A DNA stretch of 64,000 bases. Origin: Roseburia hominis A2-183 (GTDB lineage: Bacteria; Bacillota; Clostridia; Lachnospirales; Lachnospiraceae). The stretch is taken from positions 1,657,501 through 1,721,500 of the forward strand of contig NC_015977.1 in the NCBI RefSeq assembly GCF_000225345.1, in the 5' to 3' direction. A program made the position numbers and the translations under genes. Below, piece by piece: positions 27,462 to 36,740 of the stretch (position 1 is the stretch's first letter; every line of letters starts with the position of its first letter). The notes under the pieces were generated by a model, which searched no databases, was not told the DNA's origin, and saw only the letters and a list, made by a program, of their open reading frames with translations.

Positions 27462-28756
27462 CTCTGTTCTGACATTCCTTCCTCTGCTGCATGCATCCCC
27501 GCCACAAAGCCGCTCGACCACGCCCACTGCAGATTGTAACCGCCGCAGGTGCCGTCAATATCAATGACCTCGCCCGCAAAATAGATACCGTCTGCCAGCT
27601 TTGACGCAAGCGTTGTAGCTTCAATCTCCTCCGTGTCAACGCCCCCTGCGCATACCTGCGCCGCTTCCATTCCGTTGCTTCCGGTAATATCAACCCGGAA
27701 ATTCTTGACACACTTCACCAGCCGGTGCAACGTGGCGCGTGCCACCTCCCCGGCATAGAGTTCCGACCGTATGCCAGCTTCGGAGAGCAGTACCTCGCTC
27801 AGCTTTCTGTTAAAGAGACCGATCAGTGCCTCCCCGGCGCTCTTGCCATGTGTATTCTCGTAGAAGCGCTCTGACAGCAGGTCAAAAAACTCCTTGTCCG
27901 TAAGATCCGGCGCAAAATCAATCAGCACGTAGGGATGCTTTTCGTCCGCGAGCGCTCTTGTCGCATAACGGCTGATCTGAAAGACCGGGATACCCGAGAT
28001 TCCGGAAGCCGTAAGCTGAAGTTCGCCCCGCTCACTGCACACCGTGTCAGGCTTTTCTCCCCGGGCTGTCCCACGGCTGCCTTTTGGTTGAAATTGCGCA
28101 TTTTCCAGGTAGAGTGTTACCTGCATTTCTGCACGAATTCCTGCAAGTTTCTTGAAAAATGCCTGTTTTCCATGCAGTTGCACGAGAGCTGGCACCACAT
28201 CTACAAAATGATGACCAAGTGCTTCTATATATGGAAATGCACTTCCGTCGCTTCCTGTCTTGGGTGCTGCCAGCAATCCGGGCGCAAAAATCACTGTTTT
28301 GGTTGAAAACGCGCCTTTTGTGGTGCGTATTTCATACCCGGTACAGGTTTTTTGAATGGATTGCAGTCCGCAGGACGTCCACAGATCAACGCCGAGGTAA
28401 TCGCATTCCATGCCAAACACTTCCACGACAGACACCGCCTGCTCACTCGCCGGATAATAGTAACCGTTTTTGATCTTCGGATAGATTCCAAGTTCTTCAA
28501 ACAGGCGCACGGTATCCTCCTGCCCGAACTGCTCAAAAACAGGCAGCACAAAAGCAGGGTTCTCTCCACGATAACAGGAAAGCCCCTGCACTGCATTTGT
28601 GTAATTACATTTTCCGTTGCCGGTGGATAGAATCTTTTTTCCAATCCGGTCCATGTGTTCGATCACCCGTGTTCTCGCGCCGCACCTGGCTGCACTGACC
28701 GCCGCCATAAGTCCTGCCGCGCCGCCACCGATCACCGTAACATCTATATCTGTCAT
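27458..28756 (-). CDS. HI0933/YhiN family flavoprotein
   Basis: 432 residues. The FAD-binding motif VTVIGGGAAGLMAAVSAA is at the N-terminus, followed by GKKILSTGNGKCNYTN, a hallmark of the family, and a C-terminal GEVIDIDGTCGGYNLQWAWSSG segment. Function is unknown; members are putative oxidoreductases. It is the first gene of a run through a second flavoprotein, mutS, mutL, miaA and the PLP enzyme. Confidence 0.92.
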   Translation of the reverse strand: MTDIDVTVIGGGAAGLMAAVSAARCGARTRVIEHMDRIGKKILSTGNGKCNYTNAVQGLSCYRGENPAFVLPVFEQFGQEDTVRLFEELGIYPKIKNGYYYPASEQAVSVVEVFGMECDYLGVDLWTSCGLQSIQKTCTGYEIRTTKGAFSTKTVIFAPGLLAAPKTGSDGSAFPYIEALGHHFVDVVPALVQLHGKQAFFKKLAGIRAEMQVTLYLENAQFQPKGSRGTARGEKPDTVCSERGELQLTASGISGIPVFQISRYATRALADEKHPYVLIDFAPDLTDKEFFDLLSERFYENTHGKSAGEALIGLFNRKLSEVLLSEAGIRSELYAGEVARATLHRLVKCVKNFRVDITGSNGMEAAQVCAGGVDTEEIEATTLASKLADGIYFAGEVIDIDGTCGGYNLQWAWSSGFVAGMHAAEEGMSEQR

Positions 28757-28811
28757 TTCAACCTCTTATCTAACCGCTGTATCATTCTGTCCGTTCTTCT
28801 TAACCGTAACA

Positions 28812-28840
28812 ATTTTACCACACAGCCCTGTAACATTCAA
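28812..28840 (-). promoter_or_regulatory. Promoter of the flavoprotein-mutSL-miaA operon
   Basis: On the minus strand TTGAAT (28835-28840) and TAAAAT (28812-28817) are 17 bases apart, about 55 bases before the first gene. Confidence 0.6.
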
Positions 28841-28858
28841 TGAATAACTTCTCTTACG

Positions 28859-29233
28859 TCAGCTGGAATAGCTTTCGAGCAGATCGTACAGTTCTCTCTC
28901 ATCGTCTACCGGAATTCCGTCGGAAAGCTGCTCCCTCGTCTGCACGGAAAGCCGTTCCGCACGGATGTTGGTCTCAAATAAAAGGGTTATCCCGTCCGCC
29001 TCATAGACTTTTAAGATGCCGTCGTCATCCATGCGGAGCAGATAGCGGCAGGTTTTCTGGATCTGCATGCTCTCCGCAGTCCGCTCCGTCTGTGTCACTG
29101 CGGCATCTTCCGTGACCGCCTCCGTCTCCTCTGCCGTACGGATCCTTTCTGCATCAAATGCGTTTTTCCCGCACAAGCCTCCGGCAAACAGCATCACTGC
29201 CGCAAAAAGGCAAATACCTATCGTCCGTTTCAT
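28859..29233 (-). CDS. Small exported protein resembling the BofC C-terminal domain
   Basis: 124 residues. An N-terminal signal/anchor helix (residues 4-22) is followed by a Glu/Thr-rich spacer and a compact domain beginning CRYLLRMDDDGILKVYE and ending in ELYDLLESYSS. That pattern (a sensory strand pair, then a short helix ending LE-YSS) resembles the BofC C-terminal domain of sporulation signalling proteins; similarity is judged by eye. GGGAGG precedes the ATG. It follows the SpoVB-type flippase, which fits a forespore or envelope theme. Confidence 0.6.
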   Translation of the reverse strand: MKRTIGICLFAAVMLFAGGLCGKNAFDAERIRTAEETEAVTEDAAVTQTERTAESMQIQKTCRYLLRMDDDGILKVYEADGITLLFETNIRAERLSVQTREQLSDGIPVDDERELYDLLESYSS

Positions 29234-29288
29234 AATGTCCTCCCATTCTCTGCGATAAGTATCTGCCAGTTCTTTCCTTTTTATTCAA

Positions 29289-30950
29289 TTAACGCAAAAG
29301 ATGCATCTTCCGCGCGAGTTTTACAAGCGTTCTGCCTTTCGGGAAGCGCAGGATTTCCTGCTCGGTCAGTCCCTTAAGCATCAAAAGCAGCGTCGCGTAG
29401 GTAAAGACGCCTGCAACAATCGATACAAGCGTTGCGATCAGATTGCTCCGAAGCAGATAGAGGAACAGACGGTAAACAAGCCATACCACCACGCCCATTC
29501 CAGCCGCTGAAACCGCCGGCACGAAAAACGTGCGCCGCACTTCCTGACGGTATCCGCTGTAACGGCGGATCGAGCGCGCATTTAGAATACACATGATCAG
29601 TCCGAAGCATGCATTTGCGATGATCACCGCAAAAATGTTCAGATCCAGCCCAAGCATCAGCGCCACCAGAATGATCAAGTGAAGCGCCAGTGCAATCACT
29701 GCATTCTTGATCGGCTCCTTCATCCGATTCATCCCCTGCAGCAGACCGTTGGAAAGGGTCGACAGGGAGAAGAAAATGATGGCCACGGAACCGGTCTGCA
29801 GCATTCTTGCCGCAAGCTCGGAGGAATCACCAAACAGCATCTGAAGAATCGGGGAGGCAAGCACGCCCATTCCGACTGCACACGGGAATGCCACGACCAT
29901 GATAAAGCGTGTGGCAAGCCCAATCTGCCGTTTCGCCTCGCCTCGTTTTCCGCTCGCATAAGCAGCAGAGAGCGCCGGCACACTCGATGCCGCAAGGGAG
30001 GATGCAATGGCCAGCGGCACATTGATTAACACCTGGTATTTTCCGGTATAGATACCGTTCCAGGTACCGTAGTCCGTCTTGGAATATCCCTGCCATGCCG
30101 CGATATTCTTGTAGACCGCCTGGTCAATGGTGGCGTTGCAGTTGTAGATCGTGCTGCTCACCAGCACCGGAATAATGGTGATGATCAGCAGTTTAAAAAT
30201 CTCTCCGTACGAATCTGCGCTTGTCTTCCGCTCCTTGCGAAGCGTCTTTTTAAACACCCGCAGATAGACAACAAGGACAAAACCCGCAAACAGCAGCGCA
30301 CTCAGCGCTCCGGCAGCGGTTCCGATCGTTCCGCCCGCCGCACCGTAGGCTGCGCCGTAATCCTCGGCATTGCCTAAAAGCGCTCCGGCTTTGGAACCGT
30401 AGGAAAAAAGGACATACGCCGCCCACACGCTGACAATCGCATTTACAATCTGCTCTAAGATCTGGGATACGGCACTCGGCATCATCGTGCCAAGTCCCTG
30501 GAAAAAGCCTCGCATCACACCTAAGACCGCAACAATTACAAGAACCGGCACTAAAACCTTTAACGCAAAGATACAAAGTGGGGTTCTAAGCAGCGTACCC
30601 GTAATAAAATCCGCTCCGAAATAGAGAATTGCCGCGGCAGCGGTTCCGGACACCAGCGCAAAAATCAGCGCGCACTTTAAGATGCGGTAGACATTGCGCC
30701 TTCTGCCCTGTGAGATATTTGCCGAGACAAGTTTGGATACCGCGAGCGGCAGGCTGTAGGACGAAATAATTAACAAAATATTATAGATGGTATAGGCACT
30801 GCCATAATAGTCGTTGCCGGTATCCCCAATAATCGCCGTCAGCGGCATGCGGTAAATCAGGCCGATCACACGGCTGATCAGCGAAGCCGCCGCGAGGATT
30901 GTGCCCTGCGCCAGAAAACTTGTCGTATTTTTCCTTTTTTTATTGCCCAT
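29289..30950 (-). CDS. SpoVB/YtgP-type lipid II flippase-like protein (MOP superfamily)
   Basis: 553 residues with about 14 transmembrane helices. The start FLAQGTILAAASLISRVIGLIYRMPLT is characteristic of the SpoVB/YtgP/MurJ branch of polysaccharide transporters, as are GFFQGLGTMMPSAVSQILEQ and the NATIDQAVY loop. Members flip lipid-linked wall precursors; YtgP can replace MurJ and SpoVB acts in spore cortex synthesis. Sequence alone does not separate the two. It follows ybeY by 46 bases. Confidence 0.88.
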   Translation of the reverse strand: MGNKKRKNTTSFLAQGTILAAASLISRVIGLIYRMPLTAIIGDTGNDYYGSAYTIYNILLIISSYSLPLAVSKLVSANISQGRRRNVYRILKCALIFALVSGTAAAAILYFGADFITGTLLRTPLCIFALKVLVPVLVIVAVLGVMRGFFQGLGTMMPSAVSQILEQIVNAIVSVWAAYVLFSYGSKAGALLGNAEDYGAAYGAAGGTIGTAAGALSALLFAGFVLVVYLRVFKKTLRKERKTSADSYGEIFKLLIITIIPVLVSSTIYNCNATIDQAVYKNIAAWQGYSKTDYGTWNGIYTGKYQVLINVPLAIASSLAASSVPALSAAYASGKRGEAKRQIGLATRFIMVVAFPCAVGMGVLASPILQMLFGDSSELAARMLQTGSVAIIFFSLSTLSNGLLQGMNRMKEPIKNAVIALALHLIILVALMLGLDLNIFAVIIANACFGLIMCILNARSIRRYSGYRQEVRRTFFVPAVSAAGMGVVVWLVYRLFLYLLRSNLIATLVSIVAGVFTYATLLLMLKGLTEQEILRFPKGRTLVKLARKMHLLR

Positions 30951-30996
30951 AAAAGTACCTCAAATCCTTTCGGAAGCGCCACGGCGCCGCCGTTCG

Positions 30997-31497
30997 TTAA
31001 TCACGCGAGATGTTCATCTCCTCCAGAATCTGTCTCTGCTTCGGCTCCATGACTGCCGCGTCCTCCGGCGTCATGTGGTCATACCCGAACAGATGAAGCA
31101 TGCTGTGCACGATCAGAAACGCAAATTCCCTGCGCTCGCTGTGTCCGTAGGCGGCAGCCTGCTCTCTCACCCGGTCCACCGAGATGACAATGTCTCCCAG
31201 CATGATCTCCCCGGTATCCGGATTAAAATTATCCTCATAATCCTCTTCCAACGCCGAGAAATCGCCCGCCTGCTCATAGGAGAGCATCGGGAAAGACAAA
31301 ACGTCCGTCGGTGCATCAATCTGTCGGTACATCCGGTTGATCTCATGAATTCCTTCATTGTCCGTCAGCGTCAGATTCACTTCCGCCTCATAAGGAAAAC
31401 CTTCATGGTCGATGGTAAAAGCGACAACCTCGCCCGCCAGCGCTTCATAATCAAATGTAAATGGCACGTCCACTTCGACTTCTAAATTCAGGCTCAT
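30997..31497 (-). CDS. ybeY: Endoribonuclease YbeY
   Basis: 166 residues. The zinc motif HSMLHLFGYDH (HxxxHxxGxDH) is present near the C-terminus, with LTDNEGIHEINRMYRQIDAPTDVLSFP in the middle. YbeY matures 16S rRNA and takes part in ribosome quality control. Its start overlaps the stop of the HD-like gene (ATGA). Position downstream of phoH and the HD protein is standard in Firmicutes. Confidence 0.96.
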   Translation of the reverse strand: MSLNLEVEVDVPFTFDYEALAGEVVAFTIDHEGFPYEAEVNLTLTDNEGIHEINRMYRQIDAPTDVLSFPMLSYEQAGDFSALEEDYEDNFNPDTGEIMLGDIVISVDRVREQAAAYGHSERREFAFLIVHSMLHLFGYDHMTPEDAAVMEPKQRQILEEMNISRD

Positions 31498-32675
31498 ACC
31501 AGTAATGCCTCCTCGTTCACAAGATATTCCCGTATTTTCAAAAACATATTCATGCTAAGCCCGGAACGGTCATACAGCCCCGCGGCAGAATATTCATTCA
31601 AGGTCTGATAGATCACCATATCCTGGTTCCAGTTGCTGCCAACGGTATCCTCATCCAGAACCTCCAGTTTTTTCAACAGCCCGTCCACCATATGTACAAT
31701 CGCCGACTCGATGGTGGATGGCAGGGCCTCTTCCCCGTTGTATTCCCCGATAATGCGGATTACCTTCTCCGGGAAGCAGGCTCTCTGTGCCATTTTCACA
31801 CCGTTTTTTGCAAGCGGTGCGCCCTCCAGTACGCCGATACGGTAATACATCCCCGCGGCGCTGCACACACGTTCGTCTGCCCCGACCACAGCAGCACATC
31901 GCGCCGCCACAAGCATTACCCGCCTTGCATGGCTGTAGTCTGCCCTGGAAAAACTCGCCAGTTCCCGCGCCAGCGGATAGGATTCATCGGTGATGTCGAC
32001 CATGACCTCATCGACTTCCGCATTTCTTGCATCCGCTAACTTCCGGTAGCACAGATGCAAAAACAAAAAGACGACCACACCGTCCGCCACGGCAGATACC
32101 ATGATCCGGACACTGATCTCCCGGTAGGTCAGATAGTAGAACAGAACCGGAAGAAGCATGCCTGCCATGCCAGCAAACCATTCATACCAGAACTGCTTTT
32201 TGCTGTTTTCCACTGCGTCCGCTGCCACCGCTCCGATCAGAACCAGCAGGATATACATGGAGAATTCCTGGATGGTTCCACCGCACAAAAGACCGAGCAG
32301 GCTGCAGAAAAAGAGTCCGCTGCACAGGGAAAGCTCGATATTCCCCACACCGAGCATCAAAATGGCAGATAGCATCACAGGTCTTGAAAATTCCGGAAGT
32401 ACAAGACAGACCGCCGTCACGCCAAGCGACGCCAGATACCCTGCAAAAATACGCCGGTAGCTTGTCTCACGGTTTCCCGCAATGCTCCGCTTCATCCGGC
32501 AGTGCTCCAATAAAAAGAACCACAACGCCAGAAATACCAGATTGATGATAACAAGGACGATCCACTCGTCGAGATACTGTCCCCTGATAAATGCCGCCGC
32601 TGTCGTAAACAGGATCGTTGCGGCAGACATGCCAAGCAGATATATTACTCTCTTTGCCACATAGCGATCATCCAT
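31494..32675 (-). CDS. Membrane protein with degenerate PgpH-type HD domain
   Basis: About 393 residues with six or seven transmembrane helices, then a cytoplasmic domain clearly related to the HD domain of PgpH/YqfF c-di-AMP phosphodiesterases (YPLARELASFSRADYSHARRVM). The first metal histidine is kept (YSHARR), but the HD pair that should read YHDIG reads YYRIG, and no HHG motif follows. The extracellular 7TM-HDED sensor of full PgpH (about 700 residues) is absent. It is probably inactive as an enzyme. It occupies the pgpH position between phoH and ybeY. The ATG at 32675 has GGAGAG upstream; a longer frame upstream overlaps phoH. Confidence 0.82.
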   Translation of the reverse strand: MDDRYVAKRVIYLLGMSAATILFTTAAAFIRGQYLDEWIVLVIINLVFLALWFFLLEHCRMKRSIAGNRETSYRRIFAGYLASLGVTAVCLVLPEFSRPVMLSAILMLGVGNIELSLCSGLFFCSLLGLLCGGTIQEFSMYILLVLIGAVAADAVENSKKQFWYEWFAGMAGMLLPVLFYYLTYREISVRIMVSAVADGVVVFLFLHLCYRKLADARNAEVDEVMVDITDESYPLARELASFSRADYSHARRVMLVAARCAAVVGADERVCSAAGMYYRIGVLEGAPLAKNGVKMAQRACFPEKVIRIIGEYNGEEALPSTIESAIVHMVDGLLKKLEVLDEDTVGSNWNQDMVIYQTLNEYSAAGLYDRSGLSMNMFLKIREYLVNEEALLV

Positions 32676-33714
32676 TCGTGTTCTCTCTCCTGCTTCTCGC
32701 ACCGGTTCTGCCCGCTCCGGTTCTGCTCGTGTTCTTTCTCGTGCCGGACGTCTTACCGGCGCGCTTCTCATAATCCTCGTATGCCTTGACAATCTTCTGC
32801 ACCACCGGATGCCGCACGACATCCTGGCTTGTCAGTTCGCAGATACCGATCTCCTCCACATTGCGCAGCACTTTCAGCGCAATGTCCAAGCCCGATGCGG
32901 CATCCGGCGCCAGATCCTTCTGGGTGGCGTCACCGGTGATGACCGCCTTTGAACCGAAACCGATTCTGGTCAGAAACATCTTCATCTGCGCCGGCGTCGT
33001 GTTCTGCGCCTCGTCCAGAATGATAAATGCGTTATCTAACGTACGTCCGCGCATGTAGGCAAGCGGAGCCACCTCAATCAATCCCTTTTCCATATTCTTC
33101 TGGAAGCTTTCCGCCCCCATAATCTGATACAGCGCGTCGTAAAGCGGTCTTAAGTAAGGATCAACCTTGCTCTGCAGATCGCCCGGAAGGAAGCCAAGCT
33201 TCTCCCCCGCCTCAATCGCAGGCCTGGTAAGGATAATCCGCCCGACCTCCTCGTTTTTAAACGCGGTGATTGCCATCGCCATCGCCAGATAGGTCTTACC
33301 GGTACCCGCCGGTCCCATGCCGAACACGATCATCTTTTCGCGGATGGCATCCACATAGGCTTTCTGACCGAGTGTCTTGGGCTTTACCGGCTTGCCGTTG
33401 ATCGTGTGGCAGATGCAGTCGCGGTCGATCTCCACGATCGCCGACTCTTTTTCCTCCGCCATCAATGCCAGTGCATAGTTGACATTCTGTTCCGTGATGA
33501 CATTTCCGCGTTTGGACAATTCCAGAAGCTGCATGAAAACATCCTGCGCGCGCCTGCAGCGTCTTTCGTCTCCGAGGATTTTCATATCTTCTCCCCGGAC
33601 AACCACCGTCACATTCAAGGTACGCTCGATTTTTTTGATATAGACATCAAACTGACCGAACACATTCGCCATGTGGTCTGTCGGTATATTTAACGAAACT
33701 TCAGTCAGACTCAT
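32668..33714 (-). CDS. phoH: PhoH family ATPase
   Basis: About 348 residues. The PhoH ATPase shows Walker A GPAGTGKTYLAMAMA and Walker B ILDEAQNTTP; an N-terminal KH-like segment (VVVRGEDMKILGDERRCRRAQ) precedes it. The C-terminal tail is basic and low in complexity (RTGAGRTGARSRR). Members are linked to RNA metabolism. Start choice lies between 33714 and an ATG six bases earlier; both lie in the yqfD tail, with AAAGG upstream. Gene order yqfC-yqfD-phoH is the standard one. Confidence 0.93.
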   Translation of the reverse strand: MSLTEVSLNIPTDHMANVFGQFDVYIKKIERTLNVTVVVRGEDMKILGDERRCRRAQDVFMQLLELSKRGNVITEQNVNYALALMAEEKESAIVEIDRDCICHTINGKPVKPKTLGQKAYVDAIREKMIVFGMGPAGTGKTYLAMAMAITAFKNEEVGRIILTRPAIEAGEKLGFLPGDLQSKVDPYLRPLYDALYQIMGAESFQKNMEKGLIEVAPLAYMRGRTLDNAFIILDEAQNTTPAQMKMFLTRIGFGSKAVITGDATQKDLAPDAASGLDIALKVLRNVEEIGICELTSQDVVRHPVVQKIVKAYEDYEKRAGKTSGTRKNTSRTGAGRTGARSRRENTNG

Positions 33715-34945
33715 TTTCATTCTGCCTTTCTTGCATTGTGGTATCGTAAACCTCTGTCGGCTGATAGGAAACAATGGATTCGTGCGCCCACAGATCGCCG
33801 CTTACCACATATTTTTCACCCGTACTTTTTATAATAACATTTTTTGATATAATTTGAATACCTTTTTCTTCCAAATCTTTGATGTAATCCGAGAAATTCT
33901 TTGTGGCAATCTGACGGATCTCCGCTTCGGTGCGCTCGTGCCGCACCTGCTCGACCTCTGTGAACTCACTTTTATTCAGCCACACGGGCAGATAAAAATT
34001 GTCCGCCACATGGAGCTGCCTGCTCTCCGTCTGCACCTGATACTCTGCAAACGGATTCCGGAAAAGCGGCCAGTCGAACACGTTATCAAGCAGCGTGATG
34101 CTGTAACGCTCCTTCGTGTTCCCGGTCGGTGCCATCTCCACCCAGGTGCCATCAATCACATCCCGGTAGGAATAGAGTACCTTCGCCTTGATGTCCGCAT
34201 CGGACGGACGGTAGAGGTACTGCATGATCTCACCGTCGTCGTTTAACACTTCAATGCGCCCCGAGACTAAGATGTCGCCTTTCTTTACCTCCGCTCCCAC
34301 CGCGGTAAGCGGCGTGCCCGCGCGTGTCACCATCTCGGTAATCACGCCGTCTTTGGCGGCGACAATGTCCTGCGGTTCATCGCTCTTCGCCTCATATTCT
34401 TCCTGCGACAGGAGGTTTTCCTGAATATCGACCGTCATCTTTGTACCATAAATCTTGATGGAAGTCCAGATGACATCCCGGTAGCGGCTCCGCATGGCTT
34501 CTTCCAGATCCTCGCACGAAATCTGGGATTTTTTCGTTCCAAACGATGCGTGTTCCTCCTCCAGGAAATCCAGAATCGTCTCCGTGGTCAGATAAGAATT
34601 CCCGTTGATTTCGATATTCCAGATGAATCCGGACAGATCATACAGCAAAAAGCAGAAAAAAAGCAGGCCTGCCGGGAAAAGATACCGTCTGCGGTAGCGA
34701 AACGCGCAAAACGGCATCCCCACACGCTTCTGAATCCGGATCTGCGTTTTGGTTTTTTTCAGAATGGGCTTCAGCTGTCGGAATGCATCGACACTGATAC
34801 AAAAAGTATATCCATTTTCACACGGTTTTAAATTCCAGATCAGGATATTCCGGTTCCCGCACAGATTTAAGAACCGTTCCGGTGCATATCCCGTCAGCTT
34901 CACATGAACATAACCGCGAAAATATTTGATCACAGAGAGCAACAT
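33701..34945 (-). CDS. yqfD: Sporulation protein YqfD
   Basis: 414 residues. The N-terminus (VKLTGYAPERFLNLC) matches YqfD, with one transmembrane helix around residues 90-110 and an extracytoplasmic C-terminal region containing EINGNSYLTTETILDFLEEE, a POTRA-like fold start. In Bacillus yqfD is a sigma-E sporulation gene; its mechanism is not known. It follows yqfC by four bases. A Clostridia-wide spore-former signature gene. Confidence 0.9.
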   Translation of the reverse strand: MLLSVIKYFRGYVHVKLTGYAPERFLNLCGNRNILIWNLKPCENGYTFCISVDAFRQLKPILKKTKTQIRIQKRVGMPFCAFRYRRRYLFPAGLLFFCFLLYDLSGFIWNIEINGNSYLTTETILDFLEEEHASFGTKKSQISCEDLEEAMRSRYRDVIWTSIKIYGTKMTVDIQENLLSQEEYEAKSDEPQDIVAAKDGVITEMVTRAGTPLTAVGAEVKKGDILVSGRIEVLNDDGEIMQYLYRPSDADIKAKVLYSYRDVIDGTWVEMAPTGNTKERYSITLLDNVFDWPLFRNPFAEYQVQTESRQLHVADNFYLPVWLNKSEFTEVEQVRHERTEAEIRQIATKNFSDYIKDLEEKGIQIISKNVIIKSTGEKYVVSGDLWAHESIVSYQPTEVYDTTMQERQNENESD

Positions 34946-34949
34946 CGTC

Positions 34950-35249
34950 TCAGTTCTCGTACTCTATCGTATCAATGCTGCCCGTTATTTTCATTTCTTC
35001 ATTCGTGTAATAATCTATGGCAAGACGGACACCGGTAATCCGTATCCTGCAGGTTTTTGTCTGCACCCGGATAAAGGAATCCTCGTATTCCAGGATTCCT
35101 TTATAATTTGAAATCACAGCTTCCCCTCTGCCGGTGACGGTCACGATCGCCGCCCCGAGCATGAGGTCTTTGGGAAGCTCCAGGTTATCTACAATTCTTT
35201 CGCGCAGCGAAATCTGTGACCCCGCTGAAGTTCTGCTATTTTTTCTCAT
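34950..35249 (-). CDS. yqfC: YabP/YqfC family sporulation protein
   Basis: 99 residues, YabP/YqfC fold, with LELPKDLMLGAAIVTVTGRGEAVISNYKG typical of the family (beta-rich, spore-coat or engulfment related). No Shine-Dalgarno is visible before the ATG at 35249; instead the start codon lies in a 32-base palindrome (35239-35270). A shorter product starting inside the frame cannot be excluded, but the conserved core begins soon after the ATG. Confidence 0.88.
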   Translation of the reverse strand: MRKNSRTSAGSQISLRERIVDNLELPKDLMLGAAIVTVTGRGEAVISNYKGILEYEDSFIRVQTKTCRIRITGVRLAIDYYTNEEMKITGSIDTIEYEN

Positions 35250-35270
35250 ATAGCACTATATGAGGAAAAA
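35239..35270. repeat. AT-rich palindrome over the yqfC start codon
   Basis: Arms CTCATATAG (245-253 of 35 kb) and CTATATGAG (256-264) are extended by a T run and an A run, giving about 15 pairs with one G-T. On either strand the tail after the hairpin is A-rich, so it does not read as an intrinsic terminator. It covers the yqfC initiation site. Confidence 0.75.
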
Positions 35271-35277
35271 TACCGTC

Positions 35278-36588
35278 TTATTCTGGAAAGATATATTCTC
35301 TGACCACCGGCACGAAAGCCGCCGGCTCTTTGGCGATCTCGTAGGCATGGGCAATTTTTTCATACGCCGCCTGCATTTTGGCATCATCATTGCCATAAAT
35401 CGTCGCAAGCACTTCACCGTCACTTACCGCATCCCCGTTCTTTTTCTCCAGAATAATACCAACGGATAGATCAATCGCACTCTCCTTGGTCTCTCTTCCG
35501 CCTCCCAGGGTCATGCAGGCAATTCCGATGTCTTCCGCCAGAATCCGGTGCACATATCCGCTCTCTTTTGCCGTGACCTCTAGTGTCTTCCCCGCAACCG
35601 GCAGAAGGGATGTGTCATAGACCGGTGCAGCATCTCCGCCCTGTGCGCGCACGAACTGGGCAAATTTATCGAGTGCCGATCCGTCTTCTATCACGCCCTC
35701 CATCAGTGCGCGGGCTTCCTTTTCGTCCGCCGCCCGCCCTGCGAGCATAAGCATCTGGCTGCCCAGTGCAAACACCACTTCTTTGAAATCAGCCGGTCCC
35801 TCTCCGCGCAGGGTATCAATCGCTTCCCGGACCTCAAGTGAATTGCCGACCGCGCGTCCCAACGGCTGATCCATATCCGTGATGACAGCCACCGTCTTCT
35901 TGCCCGCCATCGTACCGATGGAGACCATCTCTTTTGCGAGCGCTCTGGAATCCTCAAGCTTTTTCATAAAAGCGCCGTTGCCCGTCTTGACATCCAGAAC
36001 GATGGCATCGCTTCCGGACGCCAGCTTTTTGCTCATGATGGAGCTGGCAATGAGCGACATCTGATCCACCGTTGCCGTCACATCACGCAGCGCGTATAAT
36101 TTCTTGTCCGCCGGCGCCAGATTGGCAGTCTGTCCCGCAATGGCAATCCCGATGGTATTGACATTCCCGGCAAACTGCTCCTCGGAGAGCGCGGTCGTAA
36201 ACCCGTCAAAACATTCTAACTTGTCGATTGTTCCGCCGGTATGCCCCAGTCCCCTGCCGGACATTTTCGCAACCGGAACCCCGAGCGCAGCAATGATCGG
36301 TGTCAGCGCCAGTGAGGTCTTGTCTCCCACGCCTCCGGTGCTGTGCTTATCGACCTTTACCCCCTTGATCCCCGAGAGATCCAGCACATCACCGCTGTCC
36401 CTCATGGCAAGCGTTAAATCCACCGTCTCGCGCGGCGTCATTCCGCGAAAACAGATCGCCATTGTCATGGCGGACATCTGATAATCCGGAATGCTTCCCT
36501 CCGTAAAACCTTCTATCATATAGCGGATCTCATCCGTGGAAAGTTCCCCGCCCTGCTTCTTTTTTAAGATCAAATCATACATTCTCAT
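35278..36588 (-). CDS. pdp: Pyrimidine-nucleoside phosphorylase
   Basis: About 436 residues. The phosphate/nucleoside site signature DKHSTGGVGDKTSLAL is at residues 82-97, with GRGLGHTGGTIDKLE further on. It splits thymidine, uridine and deoxyuridine with phosphate, a salvage step. Firmicute enzymes of this length are usually the broad-specificity Pdp rather than DeoA. AAGGGGG eight bases before the ATG at 36588 fixes the start; a longer frame to 36675 runs through the promoter. Confidence 0.93.
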   Translation of the reverse strand: MRMYDLILKKKQGGELSTDEIRYMIEGFTEGSIPDYQMSAMTMAICFRGMTPRETVDLTLAMRDSGDVLDLSGIKGVKVDKHSTGGVGDKTSLALTPIIAALGVPVAKMSGRGLGHTGGTIDKLECFDGFTTALSEEQFAGNVNTIGIAIAGQTANLAPADKKLYALRDVTATVDQMSLIASSIMSKKLASGSDAIVLDVKTGNGAFMKKLEDSRALAKEMVSIGTMAGKKTVAVITDMDQPLGRAVGNSLEVREAIDTLRGEGPADFKEVVFALGSQMLMLAGRAADEKEARALMEGVIEDGSALDKFAQFVRAQGGDAAPVYDTSLLPVAGKTLEVTAKESGYVHRILAEDIGIACMTLGGGRETKESAIDLSVGIILEKKNGDAVSDGEVLATIYGNDDAKMQAAYEKIAHAYEIAKEPAAFVPVVREYIFPE

Positions 36589-36621
36589 ACTGCAATCCCC
36601 CTTATTTCTAAAGTATACTTT

Positions 36622-36650
36622 ATTGTAACACCGTTTAACCGCCGATTCAA
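36622..36650 (-). promoter_or_regulatory. Promoter of the pdp gene
   Basis: Minus strand TTGAAT (36645-36650), 17 bases, TACAAT (36622-36627), about 35 bases before the start codon. It probably also feeds yqfC and the genes beyond. Confidence 0.62.
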
Positions 36651-36668
36651 CATTTGCCGCGCGGACGC

Positions 36669-36698
36669 TTGACAAGTCGTGCGGCGGACTTCTATACT
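36669..36698 (+). promoter_or_regulatory. Promoter of the plus-strand lipoprotein gene
   Basis: TTGACA (36669-36674), 18 bases, TATACT (36693-36698). It is back to back with the pdp promoter, with 18 bases between the two -35 boxes. Confidence 0.65.
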
Positions 36699-36740
36699 GA
36701 TGATAGATTTTTAAGCTTCTACAGGGAAAAGGAGACCGTT

